A DNA stretch of 64,000 bases, taken from positions 620,001-684,000 of the forward strand of contig NZ_JANZKZ010000001.1 in NCBI RefSeq assembly GCF_025770725.1, written 5' to 3'. Positions 62,199 through 64,000 of the stretch are shown piece by piece. A model generated the notes under the pieces. That model was given only the letters and a program-made list of their open reading frames with translations. It did not search any database and was not told where the DNA came from. A program made the translations under genes and the position numbers. Numbering within the stretch: the stretch's first letter is position 1; every line of letters begins with the position of its first letter. This DNA comes from Sulfurospirillum oryzae (GTDB taxonomy: Bacteria; Campylobacterota; Campylobacteria; Campylobacterales; Sulfurospirillaceae).

Positions 62199-63287
62199 TT
62201 AGCTAATTAATACTAAATTTTCTCTAATGTCAGGGTAAGTAAAACTCTGAATGAAGAGTTCATATAGATCAATTTTTACCTCATCCAATACGATAAGAGG
62301 ACTTAAAGAAGCAAATAGTGACTTAAAATAACTGTTTCTAAAGACCATTTCCATTTCAACCGTTGGGGGATTTTGTAGCATTTCTTTGACATTTTTATAG
62401 TTGGTATTGGCAAATGTATTAAACGTTTCAAGAGAGATAAAACGTGCTTCTTCTTTAGCTAAAAAGCCCACACCTTGTGTTATAAATGCTACTTTTGACT
62501 TGATAGACTCTTTTTTACATATAGAATAAAATAAGACATAACTCGGAATTACCTCTTTGCTACTATTTTTCACCCACGCACGAAGCAACCTGTAATTTAA
62601 AAACTTTTCGCGCACCAGTTTAAAAGGTGTCTCTTTTACTTCTAACTCCATTACTTTTTCATAAAGGGCTATGCGTTCTTCAATGGAAGAAGGCAAAATC
62701 TGAGGTCTTAGCGGAGAGCTTAGTTCATCGGCCCATCTGTTTTGCTGTTCACGCTGTACGCTTAGAGCAAAAATGCACCCACAATAATCTTGATGATAAA
62801 GCATCGCTTCTTTGGCAAGGGCAAACTGTTGTGTGGTTCCACCACCTTTGCGAAAATCAGGGGCAACCATTTCAAGATTGTATTTTTGAGCAATCGCATG
62901 CAATGATTTTTCTAGCTGCCCAAGTGATTTTTTAGGACTTGTTAGCAAGGTAGTTGTTATGGTTTTTTCACCTATTTCTAGTGCTTTTCTAGCGGTTTCT
63001 TCTAACCTGTTATCAAAACAAACGTTACATCGTTTGCCTTTTTCAGGTTCTTTTTCCAACCCTCGAACCGCTTCAATCCAACTTTCATAGTTATAATCAC
63101 CTACATGTAAAACAATTCCAAGCTTTGCACAACTGCGTTTGACATCCAAAAGCCTTAATTCGTACTCACTAAAGGGATGGATATTGGGGTCATAAAAAAA
63201 ACCAACGAGTTTTTCAGCAGGATAACTTTGTTGGAGTTTTTGCAAAAAAAAGTGGCTGTCTACGGAGCAACAGATATGAACGAGCAT
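62199..63287 (-). CDS. queH: Epoxyqueuosine reductase QueH
   Basis: 362 aa. N-terminal LVHICCSVDS (CC pair), GKRCNVCFDNRLEETA (C-x2-C), TTTLLTSPKKS and DYCGCIFA match QueH (formerly DUF208), which completes queuosine in tRNA without cobalamin. The extra C-terminal part (after about 215) has no assigned role and is usual in this group. It precedes fabZ by 31 bases on the same strand. A TACATGTA core occurs at 63102. Confidence 0.9.
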   Translation of the reverse strand: MLVHICCSVDSHFFLQKLQQSYPAEKLVGFFYDPNIHPFSEYELRLLDVKRSCAKLGIVLHVGDYNYESWIEAVRGLEKEPEKGKRCNVCFDNRLEETARKALEIGEKTITTTLLTSPKKSLGQLEKSLHAIAQKYNLEMVAPDFRKGGGTTQQFALAKEAMLYHQDYCGCIFALSVQREQQNRWADELSSPLRPQILPSSIEERIALYEKVMELEVKETPFKLVREKFLNYRLLRAWVKNSSKEVIPSYVLFYSICKKESIKSKVAFITQGVGFLAKEEARFISLETFNTFANTNYKNVKEMLQNPPTVEMEMVFRNSYFKSLFASLSPLIVLDEVKIDLYELFIQSFTYPDIRENLVLIS

Positions 63288-63399
63288 GGTATTTCTTTAC
63301 ATAGTATAAATTTTCAAAAAGTATAACATAGGTAACATATAACCAATCTATCCTTCTAAAACTAATACATGTTTTAAATAGAACTATCGCATTTTGTTG

Positions 63400-63405
63400 T
63401 ATAAT
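63400..63405 (+). promoter_or_regulatory. Putative -10 box for the DUF748 gene
   Basis: TATAAT preceded by TTTTGTTG, 28 bases before the ATG at 63433; AAGGAG is at 63421-63426. Confidence 0.5.
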
Positions 63406-63432
63406 AAATAAGCCTTACAGAAGGAGTATACG

Positions 63433-64000
63433 ATGCTGAAGAAGTGTCTTAAAAATGTGCTATTTTGGTTAATTTTTCTTCCCTTACTCTATACACTCAG
63501 TGGTTTTATCATCCTTCCATGGTGGGCACAGACCAAACTACCGACTCTTCTAAAAGAAAAACTGGGCCTTTCTGTTTCAATCGAAAAAGTACTTTTTAAC
63601 CCCTTTACGTTTGAATTACATGTAAACAATTTTGCACTTCAAGATACCACAGGAAGCAACGTAGCGGCATTAGAGCATCTCTACGTCAATTATGAACCTA
63701 CATCCTTGTTTAAAAAAGAGTTCTTCGTCAAATCGCTTTTGGTTGAAAAGCCCTTTGTTGATCTTAAAATGGATGCCAATGGCACGCTCAATCTTCTAAC
63801 ACTTTTTCATACCAAAAACACCTCTTCAGAAACAAATACAACAGCTAATGAAACCCTCGCCATGCCTTTTGTCATTGAGCACGTGGAAATTCAAAATGGT
63901 GAGACTCTCTTTAGCGATGAGCGCACAAAAGAGCCCTTCAAAATCGCATTAGGACCTATTAATTACGTTGTCAATAACCTCAGTTTTTATAAAGATGATC
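63433..64000 (+). CDS. DUF748/AsmA-like envelope protein, 5' part
   Basis: First 189 codons; the gene runs off the window. A membrane anchor (about 10-30) is followed by an AsmA-type start: LPTLLKEKLGLSVSIEKVLFNPFTFELHVNNFAL, with the LxV-x3-FNPF-x3-L pattern of DUF748, then FVKSLLVEKPFVDLKMDANGTLNL. AsmA-like proteins bridge inner and outer membranes and may transport phospholipids. Its neighbours lie on the opposite strand. A palindrome copy at 63616 encodes ELHVNNF. Confidence 0.85.
   Translation, partial: MLKKCLKNVLFWLIFLPLLYTLSGFIILPWWAQTKLPTLLKEKLGLSVSIEKVLFNPFTFELHVNNFALQDTTGSNVAALEHLYVNYEPTSLFKKEFFVKSLLVEKPFVDLKMDANGTLNLLTLFHTKNTSSETNTTANETLAMPFVIEHVEIQNGETLFSDERTKEPFKIALGPINYVVNNLSFYKDD

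Noticed and set aside
1-64000. tRNA, rRNA or insertion sequences
   Set aside because: No cloverleaf-like stretches, CCA ends, transposase-like proteins or target-site duplications were seen in the gaps.

Overview
The window reads as a continuous piece of a Campylobacterota (epsilonproteobacterial) chromosome, most like Sulfurospirillum. The evidence is gene content and order: moderately AT-rich, densely packed genes; an HsrA/CosR-type regulator; CheV plus a CheA with a receiver domain; FlhB/FliF/FliG/FliH scattered among metabolic genes. Two blocks, fabZ-lpxA-clpX-mreB-mreC-carB and rplY-pth-lptFG-lysA-HAD-pheA-hisC-fliF-fliG-fliH-dxs-perR, follow the order I remember from Campylobacter jejuni. 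The genus is an inference. I see no tRNA, rRNA, insertion sequence, CRISPR array or prophage.

Layout. 1-5,900 (minus): lpxC (partial), minC, an M23 peptidase and a DHH phosphoesterase, then nadA-nadC-flhB. 6,000-10,800 (plus): plsY, folB, a response regulator and histidine kinase pair, a ferredoxin and ppx. 10,855-13,092: bamA. 13,223-14,050: tyrA. 14,033-23,074 (minus): ndk, yceD, rpmF, plsX, fabH, then a MoxR/DUF58/VWA (Bat-like) block. 23,200-26,950: a second ferredoxin, a chemoreceptor, a peroxiredoxin and a PerR-like regulator. 27,034-41,774 (minus): dxs, fliHGF, hisC, pheA, a HAD protein, lysA, an LptF/G permease, pth, rplY, a PilT/PilU ATPase, tal and serB. 41,925: a short MetF-like gene. 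42,888-50,097 (minus): cheW, cheA, cheV, an LpxH-like hydrolase, argC, greA, lpxB. 50,366-54,585: surE, a ThiF-like protein, small hypotheticals, a TetR/DinB-like divergent pair and a short YrdC-like protein. 54,592-63,287 (minus): carB, mreC, mreB, clpX, lpxA, fabZ, queH. 63,433 to the end: a DUF748 (AsmA-like) gene, cut by the window edge.

The genes are mainly core functions: envelope building (lpxA, lpxB, lpxC, LpxH-like, fabZ, fabH, plsX, plsY, bamA, mreBC), amino-acid synthesis (tyrA, pheA, hisC, lysA, argC, serB), NAD, isoprenoid and nucleotide metabolism, motility and chemotaxis, and oxidative-stress defence.

The most striking signal is not a gene. The 10-base palindrome TTACATGTAA occurs 26 times by hand count, 15 of them as the full 12-mer TTTACATGTAAA. 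It lies mostly inside genes of unrelated function, where it reads as Leu-His-Val or Phe/Leu-Thr-Cys. Chance would give well under one copy. It resembles the highly iterated palindrome HIP1 of cyanobacteria or a nucleoid-protein or uptake signal, and I know of no description for this lineage. Other notable items are a 166-bp imperfect palindrome upstream of surE, an HsrA/CosR-like regulator that keeps its phosphoacceptor and has a kinase next to it, and a 24-bp operator-like palindrome between tetR and a DinB-like gene.
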